Shown piece after piece: positions 5,669 through 5,944 of a DNA stretch of 5,944 bases. Below the pieces are notes generated by a model. The model saw nothing but the letters and a program-made list of their open reading frames with translations. It was not told where the DNA came from and ran no database searches. This stretch comes from an uncultured Bacillota bacterium. GTDB lineage: Bacteria > Bacillota > Clostridia > UBA1381. Location: assembly GCA_949297205.1 (NCBI GenBank), contig CASFSH010000023.1:1-5944 (forward strand), given 5' to 3'. The position numbers and the translations under genes are program-made. Position 1 is the stretch's first letter. Each line of letters opens with the position of its first letter.

Positions 5669-5944
5669 ATGTCAGTAAAAGTTGCAATTAACGGTTTCGG
5701 ACGTATAGGTCGTCTTGCATTCAGACAGATGTTCGGTGCAGAAGGTTATGAGGTAGTAGCAATCAACGATTTAACAGATCCTAAAATGCTTGCTCACCTT
5801 TTAAAGTATGATTCATCACAAGGAAGATACGACGGACATACAGTTGAAGCAGGAGAAAACTATATCGTTGTTGACGGTAAGAAAATCACAATCTACAGCG
5901 AACCTAAGGCTGCTGATCTTCCATGGGGAGAAATCGGTGTTGAC
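5669..5944 (+). CDS. gap: Glyceraldehyde-3-phosphate dehydrogenase (N-terminal part, 3' end outside window)
   Basis: GAPDH catalyses the NAD-dependent oxidative phosphorylation of glyceraldehyde 3-phosphate in glycolysis, in the cytoplasm. The window covers the first 92 residues of about 335. The start is ATG at 5669, 8 nt after GGAGG (5656-5660). The N-terminus MSVKVAINGFGRIGRLAFRQ (1-20) holds the Rossmann-fold NAD motif GFGRIGR (9-15). VAINDLTDPKMLAHLLKYDS (30-49) is the next conserved block; its IND (32-34) lies at the end of the second beta strand, where the NAD ribose binds, and LLKYDSSQGRY (44-54) is typical of the family. The catalytic cysteine (around 150) is outside the window, so activity and the NAD versus NADP class cannot be fully judged. 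It is divergent from the str operon. Neighbours such as pgk may lie downstream but are not seen. Confidence 0.96.
   Translation, partial: MSVKVAINGFGRIGRLAFRQMFGAEGYEVVAINDLTDPKMLAHLLKYDSSQGRYDGHTVEAGENYIVVDGKKITIYSEPKAADLPWGEIGVD

Overview
This AT-rich window looks like a low-GC Gram-positive chromosome, probably a member of the Clostridia. The evidence is the gene order, the 138-140-residue Firmicutes-type S12, an L7Ae-like protein ahead of S12, strong GGAGG ribosome binding sites and sigma-A-type promoters. The genus cannot be fixed from the sequence. I see no mobile element, CRISPR array, rRNA or tRNA gene.

Layout: (1) Positions 2-265 (+) hold the last 87 codons of ruvC, the Holliday-junction resolvase, cut by the window edge. 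(2) A hairpin with A- and T-tracts at 269-303 lies between ruvC and the converging tuf gene and can serve as a terminator for both. (3) Positions 320-5256 (-) are the streptomycin (str) operon. In transcription order it is an L7Ae-like protein (5256-5014), rpsL/S12 (4923-4501), rpsG/S7 (4342-3872, GTG start), fusA/EF-G (3728-1620) and tuf/EF-Tu (1522-320). (4) A 412-bp divergent intergenic region (5257-5668) carries a strong promoter for the str operon and a weaker candidate promoter plus a perfect inverted repeat before the next gene. (5) Positions 5669-5944 (+) hold the first 92 codons of gap, glyceraldehyde-3-phosphate dehydrogenase, cut by the window edge.

The str genes supply two proteins of the 30S subunit (S12 in the decoding centre, S7 in the head) and the two main elongation GTPases, so the cluster is a translation-elongation module. 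The L7Ae-like protein is presumably an RNA (kink-turn) binder. Besides the main promoter, the sequence shows a good internal promoter before tuf and an extended -10 element before rpsL. Extra tuf transcription would fit the usual excess of EF-Tu over ribosomes. The rpsL-rpsG spacer can fold and sits where S7 autoregulation acts in E. coli.

All genes here belong to well-known families and I found no undescribed system. The points worth a second look are regulatory (leader hairpins, internal promoters, an operon separated from rpoBC) and one substitution just after the EF-Tu P-loop.
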